64,000 bases of DNA from Limnephilus marmoratus (Eukaryota > Arthropoda > Insecta > Trichoptera > Limnephilidae): NCBI GenBank assembly GCA_917880885.1, contig OU862920.1:42009019-42073018 (forward strand), written 5' to 3'. The translations under genes were made by a program, and so were the position numbers. Below the pieces are notes generated by a model. The model was not told the origin of the DNA. It saw only the letters and a list, made by a program, of their open reading frames with translations, and did no database searches. Shown in pieces: positions 45,801 to 54,640 of the stretch (position 1 is its first letter; each line of letters opens with the position of its first letter).

Positions 45801-47006
45801 CGTGAGCCACTAGTGTAGAAAACATTGTAAGTAATTTTTACTAATTTTCTGTTATTGCTTTTTATTATTTTCCCCTACTTGCTATGCTAGCTTGGGCTGT
45901 GGATGATAATGAACATGATAGACAAATAAAATAAAATTCAATGAATCAATTTTTATTTTTTTTATTCACAGACCTCCGAACTTGGCGTGACAGAGCACAT
46001 TGAAGGCGATGAGTGCAAGTTTGCAGTATGGACAGGCCGCGCCCCAGTGCTGAGCGACTACCGCCTGGTCCTGCGAGCACCGTGCCTCGACGTCAAGCAG
46101 CAATGGGTCAAGCGACTGCGCGAGGTCATCCAGGAGACCTATTTCAACTCCGCCCTGCCGCTGCACATGCCCAAGAGCCCGGCCAAGGTGAAGCCGTTGC
46201 AGAATCAGCGGTCTAGCAGGTGATATATATTAATAATATTATTTCTTAAATAAAGAAGCAAAGATTGCAGCCCACAATTGAATGCTGATACCAACCAAGT
46301 TGTATGGCAGTGAGGCATGGAAGGATGAATATAGACTGAATGCTGTAGAAAAGAGATCTGAGAAATCTGTGGTGAAACTTGGATTGATCGTGTTAAAAAT
46401 GTGGAGTTCTGGAAAGAACTCAGGCAAGGCTGCTAAGTTGCGCCCTTGAGATGATTTTTCACAAAAATGTATAATGAAAAAGCTATACAAATCATCAAAA
46501 TATTATTATGTAATACAATTAGGAAAAGGATGCTCAGATATTATGGACATGAAGGAGTGTAAGGAGAGTACGTACAATGCGTAAAGTATTTGTAGAAGTA
46601 TTCAAAAAAGCCCGACGAAGACATGGCATGGTGAAGTAAATCAATCATTGTGTCAGGTCAAGAGTCAGAATAACAGCTGAAGACTATGATTTATTTTGAA
46701 TCCGATTTGATTTGTACCAAAAGTTAGTTGACCAACAGATAACCCACTCGTATTGATTTTTGGTAGATATCCATGATTCAAACCTTTTAGAAATTAATTC
46801 ACTTAAAAAATTGTCAGTAGATGGCAGTAGTAGTCAGAGCTAGGAATGTAATTTGTAGATAATGAAATGCGAAAAAAAAGTGGTACTAATGTTTGTTTTT
46901 TTACAGAGATCTTGAAGAGTGCACATCGCTTGATGAAAGTGTGGAGAATCTGGATAGGAATTCTCTTGCGTCATTCGGCAGTGGGAACACTACAGATTCT
47001 GATAAG
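30722..47006 (+). CDS. trio: Trio/Kalirin-type Rho guanine nucleotide exchange factor, internal part (13 exons)
   Basis: Exons at 30722-30884, 35272-35403, 37466-37652, 39174-39402, 39876-40101, 41454-41657, 42024-42373, 44174-44416, 44567-44924, 45040-45153, 45282-45548, 45972-46219 and 46907-47006 all have AG acceptors, GT donors and matching phases. They join into about 940 codons with no stop. The product has a series of spectrin repeats, a basic linker, a DH domain with [16 protein letters not shown], and a PH domain containing [17 protein letters not shown] and TSELGVTEH. This order is that of the first GEF module of Trio/Kalirin, which in known homologues activates Rac/RhoG at the plasma membrane in axon guidance and cell migration. 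Both ends are missing: no Sec14 domain, start codon, SH3 or second DH-PH is in the window. The first exon enters with one base completing a codon, so an upstream exon is required. GC is much higher in the exons than in the surrounding introns. Confidence 0.95.
32408..32479 (-). tRNA. tRNA-like cassette, type 1, inverted copy
   Basis: The reverse complement matches the copy at 32872 in all stems and both internal promoter boxes. It sits in the inverted partial unit. Confidence 0.6.
32872..32943 (+). tRNA. tRNA-like cassette, type 1 (probably not a working tRNA)
   Basis: Exactly 72 nt folds into acceptor GGTTCCG/CGGAGCC, D-stem GCTT/GAGC, anticodon stem GTTTC/GAAAA (4 of 5 pairs) and T-stem CTGGG/CCCAG with loop TTCGAGT. 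The anticodon position reads TGT (Thr), but position 33 is A rather than T, which argues against normal function. A and B boxes are intact, so polymerase III transcription is possible. Confidence 0.6.
33285..33356 (+). tRNA. tRNA-like cassette, type 1, second tandem copy
   Basis: It differs from the copy at 32872 by a single T to C in the anticodon stem (GCTTC for GTTTC); all other stems are the same. It is part of the second 413-bp unit. Confidence 0.6.
34124..35068. mobile_element. hAT-like element, decayed
   Basis: The ends CAGTGTGACCAGATTT (34124-34139) and AAATCTGGTCACACTG (35053-35068) are perfect inverted 16-mers, and CTACTAAAT-type sequence extends inward. The 8-bp flanks GGTCCAAT and GACCCCAA do not match. 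A BED-type zinc-finger remnant lies inside on the minus strand. 945 bp. Confidence 0.75.
34505..34699 (-). pseudogene. BED/TTF-type zinc-finger remnant of a transposase
   Basis: From the ATG at 34699 the frame reads [20 protein letters not shown], then KVKHATVKY and a stop at 34592. In another frame the match continues [19 protein letters not shown] to about 34510. Trp-x5-Phe-x2-Trp-Leu followed by a Cys pair and an S-L-K-x-H-x5-H pattern is typical of the DNA-binding finger at the start of hAT-family transposases. One frameshift and lost cysteine context make it non-functional. Confidence 0.5.
35272..35403 (+). CDS. trio: trio exon 2 of window (spectrin repeat)
   Basis: It is 44 codons in phase 0, beginning [13 protein letters not shown] and ending TQMQNTTFQ, with the acceptor at 35270-35271 and GT at 35404. 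It continues the spectrin repeat of the preceding exon: the MWAEEL tryptophan is the typical second-helix position. The preceding intron is 4.4 kb and holds the tRNA-cassette cluster (32287-33429) and a hAT-like element (34124-35068). Confidence 0.93.
35529..36290. mobile_element. Inverted-repeat element with internal 80-bp tandem array
   Basis: Arms 35529-35664 and 36151-36287 are inverted: CTTTAGATTCGCCTTAATCA returns as AGATTAAGGCGAATCTAAAG, and GGAAACTTTTTGCATCACGG returns as CCCGTGATGCAAAAAGTTTC. The array 35870-36150 has ATGTTTTTTAAAATAAAG at 35891, 35971, 36051 and 36131, an 80-bp period. No coding frame. It lies in trio intron 2. Confidence 0.9.
36934..37053 (+). repeat. 60-bp tandem duplication
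   Basis: AGTAAAGCAAATAAGCAAGA through TTTACAAATTA recurs with an exact 60-bp offset; the two copies differ at one or two bases. It is probably a recent slippage or duplication in trio intron 2. Confidence 0.9.
37466..37652 (+). CDS. trio: trio exon 3 of window (spectrin repeat)
   Basis: The exon begins [17 protein letters not shown] and ends EQCVQLG, leaving one base of a glycine codon that is completed by exon 4. Coding continues in frame into the intron as a spurious extension, so the end was set by the GT at 37653 and by the phase of the next exon. The [15 protein letters not shown] stretch is a heptad-like spectrin helix as in Trio. Confidence 0.92.
37653..39173 (+). other. trio intron 3 of window
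   Basis: AT-rich intron. A 91-codon open frame at 38479-38754 has no recognisable domain and is judged chance. No repeat was identified with confidence. Confidence 0.7.
39174..39402 (+). CDS. trio: trio exon 4 of window (spectrin repeat)
   Basis: The acceptor is AG at 39172-39173 and the donor is GT at 39403. The exon starts [18 protein letters not shown], in which the conserved Trp of a spectrin helix is visible, and ends HYDPQTI plus two bases of Arg. A 129-residue open frame on the other strand across this exon is a shadow of its high GC. Confidence 0.93.
39876..40101 (+). CDS. trio: trio exon 5 of window (spectrin repeat and linker)
   Basis: It begins with the last base of the split Arg codon, then [20 protein letters not shown], a canonical spectrin third helix. 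It continues through [15 protein letters not shown] and a short Ser/Pro/Ala linker to DKASQ. The boundaries are AG at 39874-39875 and GT at 40102. Confidence 0.94.
40102..41453 (+). other. trio intron 5 of window
   Basis: AT-rich intron with a small hAT-like element at 40790-41023. The remainder shows no coding or RNA signal. Confidence 0.75.
40790..41023. mobile_element. Small hAT-like MITE
   Basis: CAGTGATTCCCGACC on the left and GGTTGGGAACCACTG on the right match the common hAT end CAGTGGTTCCCAACC with two changes on one side. The interior has GATCTGGGACCACC and its inverted partner. The 8-bp flanks do not match, so the ends may be eroded. Confidence 0.55.
41454..41657 (+). CDS. trio: trio exon 6 of window (spectrin repeat)
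   Basis: It is 68 codons in phase 0, from [19 protein letters not shown] to [11 protein letters not shown], with AG at 41452-41453 and GT at 41658. A central low-complexity Pro/Ser loop (RPPTSSPAP) interrupts the helix pattern. It lies where Trio homologues have a variable inter-helix loop. Confidence 0.93.
42024..42373 (+). CDS. trio: trio exon 7 of window (last spectrin repeat)
   Basis: It codes for [18 protein letters not shown], then [17 protein letters not shown], a poorly conserved loop, and [14 protein letters not shown] plus two bases of Arg. The two Trp-centred helices mark the final spectrin repeat before the DH domain. AG is at 42022-42023 and GT at 42374. The following intron received a truncated LINE 168 bp downstream. 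Confidence 0.94.
42374..44173 (+). other. trio intron 7 of window
   Basis: It carries a 5'-truncated LINE (42542-43575) in the same orientation as the gene. The remaining 600 bp before exon 8 is AT-rich without recognisable content. Confidence 0.85.
42542..43575 (+). mobile_element. 5'-truncated jockey-type LINE in trio intron 7
   Basis: It joins at TTCACCTCTTCCTCACACTC, within the RT domain, and matches the copy at 24309-27362 closely. An intact frame runs from 42605 through [10 protein letters not shown] and [11 protein letters not shown] to 43522. The 3' UTR and an A-run end near 43590. Loosely similar flanks, TAGTTTATATT at about 42530 and TAGTTTTATATT at about 43599, could be a degraded target-site duplication but are not directly adjacent to the ends. 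Same orientation as trio. Confidence 0.92.
44174..44416 (+). CDS. trio: trio exon 8 of window (linker before DH1)
   Basis: It begins with the base completing Arg, then [18 protein letters not shown] Ser/Gly/Ala-rich linker follows, then [14 protein letters not shown]. This last motif matches the segment that immediately precedes the first DH domain in Trio/Kalirin. The donor GTGAGT begins at 44417 and splits the final Glu codon. Confidence 0.94.
44567..44924 (+). CDS. trio: trio exon 9 of window (DH1 domain, CR1-CR2)
   Basis: The first base completes Glu, then [18 protein letters not shown], the CR1 helix of a Dbl-homology domain. [20 protein letters not shown] and [12 protein letters not shown] follow, both close to Trio DH1. 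The exon ends QHKHK at GT 44925. The domain continues in exons 10 and 11. Confidence 0.96.
45040..45153 (+). CDS. trio: trio exon 10 of window (DH1 domain, CR3)
   Basis: It is 38 codons in phase 0. It holds [20 protein letters not shown], the CR3 signature that contacts the GTPase in Dbl-family exchange factors, and ends GQGEIK at GT 45154. No key residue of the motif is lost. Confidence 0.96.
45282..45548 (+). CDS. trio: trio exon 11 of window (end of DH1, start of PH1)
   Basis: It begins [20 protein letters not shown], the last DH helix, then passes into the PH1 barrel: [20 protein letters not shown] and [17 protein letters not shown]. It ends NRLM at GTGAGT. Phase 0 at both ends. Confidence 0.96.
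45651..45700. repeat. Perfect 22-bp hairpin in trio intron 11
   Basis: Stem GGAAGTTTTCACTTTACCAT plus GA (45651-45672), loop GTACAT, then the exact reverse complement (45679-45700). It stands alone, 100 bp after exon 11. Confidence 0.9.
45972..46219 (+). CDS. trio: trio exon 12 of window (end of PH1)
   Basis: It starts [20 protein letters not shown] and ends the PH fold with [18 protein letters not shown], the C-terminal helix with its conserved Trp. A basic Pro-rich tail ([12 protein letters not shown]) follows. The donor is GT at 46220; two bases of Arg are carried to the next exon. Confidence 0.95.
46262..46690 (+). mobile_element. RTE-like LINE C-terminal fragment, decayed
   Basis: Pieces in shifting frames read [20 protein letters not shown], then [17 protein letters not shown] and [12 protein letters not shown]. 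This is the order of the RTE-type reverse transcriptase tail (LYGSEAW, the DRVKN block, W/Y-GHV). Several frameshifts and stops make it non-functional. It lies in trio intron 12. Confidence 0.7.
46907..47006 (+). CDS. trio: trio exon 13 of window (Ser-rich tail after PH1)
   Basis: After the base completing Arg it codes for [19 protein letters not shown] and a Ser/Gly stretch ending TTDSDK, then GT at 47007. The terminal DSDK matches the same position in vertebrate TRIO, before the SH3 domain. No further exon was recognised to 64000, so the next intron is at least 17 kb. Confidence 0.9.
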
Positions 47007-47810
47007 GTAGGAATCTTTTAACATTTAGTTATATTTTCAATTCAAGAAACGAAATGCAGATTATAACATAAATTGTTAACGGTCTTACTAAAAAAAAAAC
47101 TCCTTAAGAATAAGTTACACGTGAAATCCTATTTAGATTAATCTTACCTCCGAATCTGTTTATATTATGAACACCAAAAAGTATGCTACGGATAAACCGA
47201 AGCTTTTGCTACCGTTTGTATTGATTGGAATTACAATAAAATTATTATTTACGTAACAAAAAATATAAGTGTAAACTACTAAAAAAAATGTTTTTTCATG
47301 ACTTAACTATGAAGTAATAAGATGCTATTTCAAAAAAATACCCCTTTATGGCTAACACTATTTTTGACGTTTTGTATGATCTAACTTTTTTCATTCTTAT
47401 AACATTATGCGCAAAATAAATAAAAACCACTTTGGCACTTACTTGCCTCGTGCAAATAATATGCTCGATTTTAAATTTTGAATATTTCTAGCGTTTATAT
47501 TCCTCTTAAGGTGATTGTCAAAAGAATTCATATTCTACCCTCTCATAGATGGCGCATGTATAATTGTTTTACGGAAAACGCTTTTTACAAGTTATGCTTT
47601 AAAATATTAAGAATAATTAATTGTTTGCGCCCGTAAATACGCAGTATGATTATGAATAAATAATTTTGTCAAAAAACAACTCAAATCTTTCAAAAAGACT
47701 AACAAATACAACATTGGATTGAATTTGTGTTTTTTTAAATTTTGAATTTTCCTAAATTTTTCGACCATTTAACCACTGGAGCAATTTTTGCCATATATTG
47801 GCACCATTTT

Positions 47811-48680
47811 AATAGGCCACTTGCATCACATTTTTTTTAAATTTTTTTCCGGTTTAGGCAAATATTCTAAGACATTCTGCATTTTTATTTTTTTTTTAAT
47901 CCAATTTTTGAAACCCTGGGGATTTTTTGAAAATTTCAATCCGATAAATCAGACCATTTTTTATAAACCGGAAAGACGGGACATAATTTTATAGGTGTTA
48001 AAAAACGATAATTACATAGCCGAAAATCATTTAAAAAAAAAATAACGTTTTCCACACGAATTGCACAGGAGAATAACGAGGCATACCAAAAATATTACAT
48101 CTCATAAATATTTTTTTTCCTTGATCCATCTTATTGACCATAAATCATTATAATGAACAGCGTTTATATTACTAAATTCAATGTAATATACTTGTACTTG
48201 TAAATTATAATAATAATAAGAATATTATAAAATTTAATTTTGTTAAAATCAGCACCATAATCATTATATCTCTAAAACACGTACCGACATCATCTGCACG
48301 TTCTGAAGAGAACCCCGTAGATCATTAAAAGTACGGGGTTCTCTTCAGAGCATCTGTCAAAAAGTGAAACCAAATGATAAGTTCGCAGAGAACAAACAAT
48401 AAATCTAGTGAACGAATTCAAAAATTCGCCTGAAATCAAAGTGATGCCATATAAAAAAATAAATCAGTGTGGAATTTTAAAAAAATAATAGGAACATTTT
48501 CGGAGACGGGACATTTTCATTTAGTGACGTCACGAGCCTAAATAATGGATTTATTTATTTAAAAATAACAAAAACTGTACATTTCTAAACAATTTTACTA
48601 ACTTTTTCTTAATCTTAGTAAAAAGATCTATCCACATGATTTTTTCCAAGTCTTTATGAAATCCATGCAAGTGGCCTATT
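47811..48680. mobile_element. Nested inverted-repeat unit
   Basis: AATAGGCCACTTGCAT (47811-47826) and ATGCAAGTGGCCTATT (48665-48680) are perfect inverted 16-mers. No clear target-site duplication. The interior has no coding frame and contains an 18-bp-stem hairpin at 48302-48349. It could be an inner part of the surrounding element rather than a separate insertion. Confidence 0.6.
48302..48349. repeat. Perfect 18-bp hairpin
   Basis: TCTGAAGAGAACCCCGTA (48302-48319) and TACGGGGTTCTCTTCAGA (48332-48349) enclose a 12-nt loop. It is inside the 47811-48680 unit and GC-rich against an AT-rich setting. Confidence 0.9.
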
Positions 48681-48822
48681 GTTTCCGATTGCTTTTCGGG
48701 ATAAAAAGGCAATTATCTCCTGAATTCGGCTCTTTAAAAAAAAAAACATTTGTAACTCCCATGTTTGTTATTTTGGACTTAAAATGAAGCTATTGAAATG
48801 CTGTTTCTATTATGACCATATA

Positions 48823-49207
48823 CAAGGTGTCCGGAAACTCGTAGTACAAGCGGGAAACTGGAGAATCCATATCACATTTGGAGTCGATTTTGTGGTTTAA
48901 CTTTTTTTGATTTAAGCTTTCGTTTTCGAGTAAATCGTGTCCGAAGTTGGAATTTTTTTGGTTAAATTTGAAAAAAATTTTCACTAGGGGGTTGATTTCA
49001 GCTGTGTAATGTCTTATAAAATGCAACGAAGGGTAAACGGGGCTCAAAAATTTTTTTAACCCTTTAGTTGCCGAAAAAATGGAAAAATAGAAAAAAAATA
49101 ATATTAAAATCGAAATGCTTAGATCAAAAAAAATAAGTTTTTTGGGTTCTCTACGTGATGTAGATTCACCAGTTTCCCGCTTGTACTATGAGTTTCCGGA
49201 CACGTTG
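48823..49207. mobile_element. Tc1/mariner-type MITE
   Basis: CAAGGTGTCCGGAAACTC (left) and GAGTTTCCGGACACGTTG (right) are inverted ends flanked by TA at 48821-48822 and 49208-49209. The ends extend inward to AAGCGGGAAACTGG and CCAGTTTCCCGCTT. The 385-bp length and lack of a transposase make it non-autonomous. Confidence 0.8.
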
Positions 49208-49760
49208 TATATGCATATACAATCTTCGTAGACTATTTTATAACAATGTTAAAAATATTTTTTTTAAATATGAACGCAGAATTATAATCTTTACGATTTT
49301 TTAATATTTTTTTTATAAATCCTACAAATATGAAATAATCGGTAAAATACAGGTTAATTCATTGGCTATATAGCACTATAATAATTTTTTATGTCTCCAT
49401 GTTAAAATTCGAAGGTATGATTTTTTTTAATGTTGGCGAAATATTTAAAAAATGATCTTCCGAAAATGTTAAGCAAATGGAGAAAAAATTTTAAAATGCG
49501 CTGTTGCTCCAGTGGTTAATAGAATATTATGTTTACGGTTAGCTGTTTTTTCAACTTTTTTCATGTTTGAAGCTTAAAATATTGCAATTTTTAAATTAGA
49601 AAGTATATATCAGACACAAAAATATAAAAGGTATTTATTCTAGTTTCTATAAAGGTATTTGTTTTTACGACATCTTCAAAAATAAGAAATATAAACTCAT
49701 TTAAAATACTTTGGAAAAATTCCAAAATTTGAAATTATTAACAACAGGTGTATACAGCAC

Positions 49761-50017
49761 GTCGCCTCATTCTTATTTGTCCAACAGACCATTTTAGTTT
49801 TTGTTCAATCTCCATTTTAAAATTTAAAATTAAGTATAAAAAATGATAGTTAATCATATAACTAAGAACTATTTGAACTAATGAGACCTTTACCCTTACG
49901 GAAATAGCTTTATCTTATACACCTACCATAATGTTTTATTGAAATAATGAGAGAAAACCTTCTCCTCATGTAAAATTTTCTAATGGTCTGTTGGACAAAT
50001 ACGAACTAAAGCGACGA
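49761..50017. mobile_element. Small inverted-repeat element
   Basis: TTATTTGTCCAACAGACCAT at 49772-49791 returns as ATGGTCTGTTGGACAAATAC at 49983-50002, with GTCGC and GCGAC at the outer ends. About 257 bp. The family is unassigned. Confidence 0.65.
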
Positions 50018-50019
50018 GC

Positions 50020-52040
50020 AGTTAAACTACCCCCTCTGGCTGTGTATGCAGTGTATATATCTTTCTTGAACAATTTTTTTTATTAGTAATGTTTTCATAT
50101 CCGCGGTCGTTTATCAATTAAATAAAATTTTCACTAGGTTTTTTAATAAGGCTGTAAATGGTTGCTTACTATTACTAGGTTTTTTAATAAGACTGTAGAA
50201 TAATTGTCAACGAATATCTCTGATGAATATAAGTTTCAAACCAATCTTTTGAAATGTGTCTTAGCAAATAATGTGTTATTTTGATCATAGAAACCCAATA
50301 AAGTTGTGAAAAATTAAACTTTCTGTTCGCAACATTTTCTCAACATGACCATGATCCTAATTTTTGTGTATATAATCATAATTCTTCAGAAATTAAATTT
50401 TTTTTTTTTTTTAAGATAAATAAGAAACAACTTGGAAATTCTTAAATCATATTCAGGGAAAACTTTTGATTGATGTGTGTTCAGATTTCTAAAAAAAGTG
50501 TTTGATGTTCAAATTATGTTTTCTCGATGTTTGAATTGAAAAGTGGGATTAAGTTCTAAAAGGCTATCCATAAATATATAAAATAACGATCATAGTACAT
50601 GTAAATTTTTCCTATTAATTTTCAAACATGAAATATGTGTTGTATCTGCTTTTTGCATTGAATCGTTCAGAGGATTTATTTAGTTGGAAAAACGTTTTAT
50701 AATCTAACATCTAACCTATACCGGGTACCATTGGTGGGGGGTACCGGGTACCATTGTAGTACCATGTTTCGAGCTTTTTTTAATGCCACAAGCTTATTTT
50801 ATAACAAAACATTATGAAAAAAAGGAAATGGTTTGAACTTTTATTATTTTTTTTTTAAATATAATTTTTTTATTTAAAGGTTGTTACCTTGTCCTCACGT
50901 GAAGGAGACCAGTGTGTTTATTTAGCTCTATTTTAATTTTTATTATTTTTAGTAAAAGTACTGAATGGGATTGAGTGTTTTTTTTTTAATATTTGTATAT
51001 TATTTTTTTTTAAGATTTATTAATAAAACTCATAAAACATTATTAAAAAACTAATAGTGCAGGATAATAATCACAGTATTTTCGATCCTCCAATTGATTC
51101 TTGTTTGTTCGTGGCATGGTCCACTCCACCCCTGAAAAATATTTTCTTTTTTATGAATGACACACAATATATTTTATTAAAAGCAATAGTGAAGGAAATA
51201 TTTTTTTGCGCATAACACATTAATTACCAAAAGACGACTAGTCTTAGTTTTCGCTGCCATCCATAAACGACCAAACACTGATCATTCGGTTTTTCTACCG
51301 TACATACTGGAAATAAATAATTCTCGCAATTACGTAAATCACTATACCGATTTCAAATTTGAACTATTCATTTAAAACGGATATTTACTACGAACTAAAA
51401 ATTAAAAAAATAAATATGCAATATTATTTGTCATAATTTTACATGTTGAAAACAATATTTTAAATACGAAATGTTTCTAGAATGAATCAGAATATGATAT
51501 TTTTTGCTCATAATTTCAATTGCCACTTTTAAACCATAAATATTTTTTTACAACCTCAGGTGAGGGCTATCATAAGCCGGTTAGTGGTCCTAAAATTTTT
51601 TTCTTGCTAAATTACAAATGAAATTTGCTTTGACTAGCGTTTGAATATTTTTCAAATGTCCATGAAAACACTTGTATTTCCAAGAAGGACTTGTGTTTAT
51701 TATGTTTAAAAACTTTAGTATCTTAGTATTCAGTTATGTTTTCGTCCTCAGTTATCATCTTTAGCTTCGTTTCAGCTGTTGTTTTTTCATTGGATACACT
51801 TACGGTTTCACCATACATACAATCAGATCGATAATTTTTAAATATATTGTAATAATAACCCTTCAGGTCTTTAAAAAATTCGTTGGTAAATAAAGTGTTA
51901 AGGTATAATTATACAACACAATATCCTTTTCTCGTTCTGATGTGCAGTAGTTATAAAACCGGATATTCGCAAAATTAAAAAAACTTATTATTTTAAAATA
52001 TTTCACACGGGCACACAATACCACAAGGCAAGCCTAATGC
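50020..52040. other. AT-rich part of the long trio intron
   Basis: ACTAGGTTTTTTAATAAG recurs at about 50136 and 50177. GGTACCATTGGTGGGGGG at about 50725 is a short GC patch. No gene or larger repeat was supported. Confidence 0.55.
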
Positions 52041-52041
52041 G

Positions 52042-52210
52042 AGTGTCTCACCTAGCGTTAAAAGCGCCAGATAATTTTGGCTTGGCCTATTTCAGCATAT
52101 TGCTCGCCATACATTCCCATTAGGCATAACGTATGGGAATGAATGGCGAACGGTATGCTGAAATAGGCCATGCCAAAAAACGCTGGCGCTTTTAAAGCTA
52201 GTTGTGACAC
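52042..52210. repeat. Near-complete palindrome
   Basis: Arms of about 79 bp: CCTATTTCAGCATATTGCTC returns as CGGTATGCTGAAATAGG, and TTAAAAGCGCCAG returns as CTGGCGCTTTTAA. The centre is a CATTCCCAT/ATGGGAATG hairpin. It is a snap-back MITE or a duplication-derived inverted repeat, and it produces overlapping minus-strand open frames without meaning. Confidence 0.8.
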
Positions 52211-52440
52211 TAGCATCATACTTCCTAGAAATGTACGGAAGTAAGAAAGGTAAAAAGGAAATAAGTAAGTAATCACTTTGGTTGACGGAGCTACAGCGTT
52301 CACAAGACAATGCTTGGTGGTGCGCTTCACCCCACCTTTTTCTCTGCATCCCAGTCGACAGTATTCAAATTGTAAAATTCGAAGGCTTACTCCTATAAGA
52401 TGGTCCACGGCACGGCACGAAAATGCATTTTAAGTTCATT

Positions 52441-53398
52441 ATAAGGCTGCCTATACATATGTAAGATTTTTACGCACAGGTCACCTAAGTCACTTAACGT
52501 AAGTGACTTACAGCAAAACTACCAATGTAAAAACAAGTAAGTAAGTCACTTACCTTAATTTATATCAAGTTACAAGTTCTTACGTAAAATTTTTGACAAA
52601 TCTAATCGCGTCCGCGAGAACTTACTGCTTTCTCACAGCTTATCTTGATAAGATGAGATACGTAATACGTACCATAAGAAATGGTACCATGCGCCGATGC
52701 GAGATGTCAAAAAGGTTTTGGTCGGATTTTTTTTCCTATAAAAACTAGTATTTTTATTATTTGAAATTAAATCTGATTAGAGTAAGTACTTAAGTAATTA
52801 TCTCCCGAAAACAAAAGAAACTACATAAAACTCGAATACGCATTAGGCACCCTCGAAAATGAATCTAAACGGAAAGAAAGTTTTCTGATTCAAAAAACCA
52901 AAGATATTTTTTTATTTTTCAGGTGGAAAAAAGCTTTCTGAAAATGAGCATCCTTATTTTTAATTGTCTGTCCAATCGTGTCTAATCTCGATGTTTCTGT
53001 TTATTATATGACTTATTTGAATTCGAAGTCGGTTGCTGTCATTCGCATAAAATGTAAGCATTTCATTCAATTCCTCCTTTGACTGAACAAAAGCGTGTGG
53101 AGAATTGTTTATTTCAGGCCAACTTCTATTTCAACCCGTTATTGGGTCTTTTCATCTTTATTGTCAAAATCGCGTAAATTCAACAGCAGCAAATCGTTGT
53201 TGTCAGGAAGCCATCTTACCGCTAATTAATGTACAGATGTAACGGTCGCTATCAGCTGTTACATAAGTTGAACTTCCGAACAATTTCCGTGAGCATTAAT
53301 TACCATAAGTCGGGTGCATATGTAATTGCTCACGTGAGTAACTTATCAAAAACTTACGTAAGTCATAAATTTTACTGATCAGTGTAAAGCTAGCCTAA
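52441..53398. mobile_element. Possible inverted-repeat element
   Basis: The left end AAGGCTGCCTATACATATGT and the right end GTGTAAAGCTAGCCTAAT are loosely inverted, and both carry ACTTACGTAAG-type motifs inside. The ends are imperfect and no duplication is visible. Confidence 0.4.
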
Positions 53399-53973
53399 TA
53401 TTTTCCGATCAGATCCTAAAAAATATAATTTCCCACTAAAAGCAAGTAATAAGTAATAAGTTTGCAATAAAAGGAAATCAGAAAAAAAATAAGTTAAGGA
53501 GATTTTGCATTTACTTTTTTTTTGGCTTCTAAAAAGATTTATACAAAATTGCCTAACATAACTAATTAACTAACACGCAGAATTTACACATTACTTATAA
53601 ATTTTTCGGCCATCAAAATGGGATTTTTTCTTATTATGTCAGGCAAAAATAAGCAAGTATCTTTGCCAAGCAATTTTGCCCAGAGAGTGGGTGTCCTCTT
53701 GGTAAAACCTAAACATGCGGAAGTCATTAAGTGGAAATCCGGCGGCATTTTCTCTATACAAATGTATTCCTCAATTTCCTGCCTAGATTTTGACACTACC
53801 TAGTGAAAATATTTTTTAACGAAATATGGATAGCGACCACTGCCATGTCTGTGCGTTTTGCTTTTTTGATAAGTTACTTCTATAGGAGTTGACCCTTCAA
53901 AAACCCTTTTTAATTGCCTGGTTTGAACTCTATCAACAGATATTTCCGTATACAAACTAAACCCATCAGTTAT

Positions 53974-54130
53974 GTACAATAAATACTATATATTGCGTTG
54001 CAAAAACCTATTATATTTCTTTGTTAAAGAAATAGTATTTATATATTATTTAATCATAGTGTAATTTGTAAATTTCATACTTATGTAAAAGCCCCGTAAA
54101 ATGGCGTAAATAAATAAATAAATAAATAAA
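53974..54130 (+). mobile_element. 5'-truncated 3' UTR copy of the 10564 LINE family
   Basis: GTACAATAAATACTATATAT through GTAAATAAATAAATAAAT is nearly identical to 10816-10976. Only the UTR and the AAAT tail are present, as expected for a severely 5'-truncated retroposed copy. Confidence 0.85.
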
Positions 54131-54317
54131 CAATGTATTTAAAAATAAATCAATAATATTCGTTCATCTAAAAACTTTCTAAAATTCGGAAATTTTCTAA
54201 CTGTCTAAAATGTTTCGGTAATCGCAACTATCTGTGAAACGTTATTTTCGTTCCGTATTTTCTATTCGCCAATACGTTGGTTCCATATTCAAGTAAAGGA
54301 TTAAAAAAAAGATTATT

Positions 54318-54640
54318 TATCATTGAAGAAGAAGATAATACTGATAATCTATACGAAAATATGAAAGAGAACAAGACACAGAAAAATAGAAAAAGATAAT
54401 GGTCGCAGACACGATCCCAGATCCTCTCGTCTAACCGGGACGTGCGCTTTTATCAATTCAGCCATTGCCACCTTCTAAAAAACCGTCATAATTTTTTAGA
54501 AAACAATATTATTTTTGATTAATTTTTCCATGTCATATTTTCGTTTAGATTATTAGCATTTTCTTCTTCTTCTTCGATGGTATAATACATTGAAGGGAAT
54601 AAATAACCTTCAAAAGTTATAAAAAGAGAGCTGTTCTTAT
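54318..54640. repeat. tRNA-cassette element, body 2, inverted relative to 3838
   Basis: It shares CATTGAAGAAGAAGATAATA, AATATGAAAGAGAACAAGAC and, on the other strand, CTCTCTTTTTATAACTTTTG with 3838-4205. Here the cassette is a complete 72-nt unit. The far arm has diverged, so the palindrome is only partial. Confidence 0.75.
54401..54472 (-). tRNA. tRNA-like cassette, type 3
   Basis: 72 nt with acceptor GGTGGCA/TGCGACC (6 of 7 pairs), an A-box-like ATGGCTGAATTGATAAA and a B-box-like GGGATCGTGTCTG. The T-arm is damaged. It matches the T-arm halves in the palindrome at 3964-4115. Confidence 0.45.

Larger units (their letters stand above)
47773..49515. mobile_element. piggyBac-like element with TTAA flanks
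   Basis: TTAA-CCACTGGAGCAA at 47769-47784 and TTGCTCCAGTGG-TTAA at 49504-49519 are perfect inverted 16-mers including the TTAA target site. No transposase frame is present. Two further inverted-repeat pairs lie inside (47811-48680 and 48823-49207). Confidence 0.75.
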
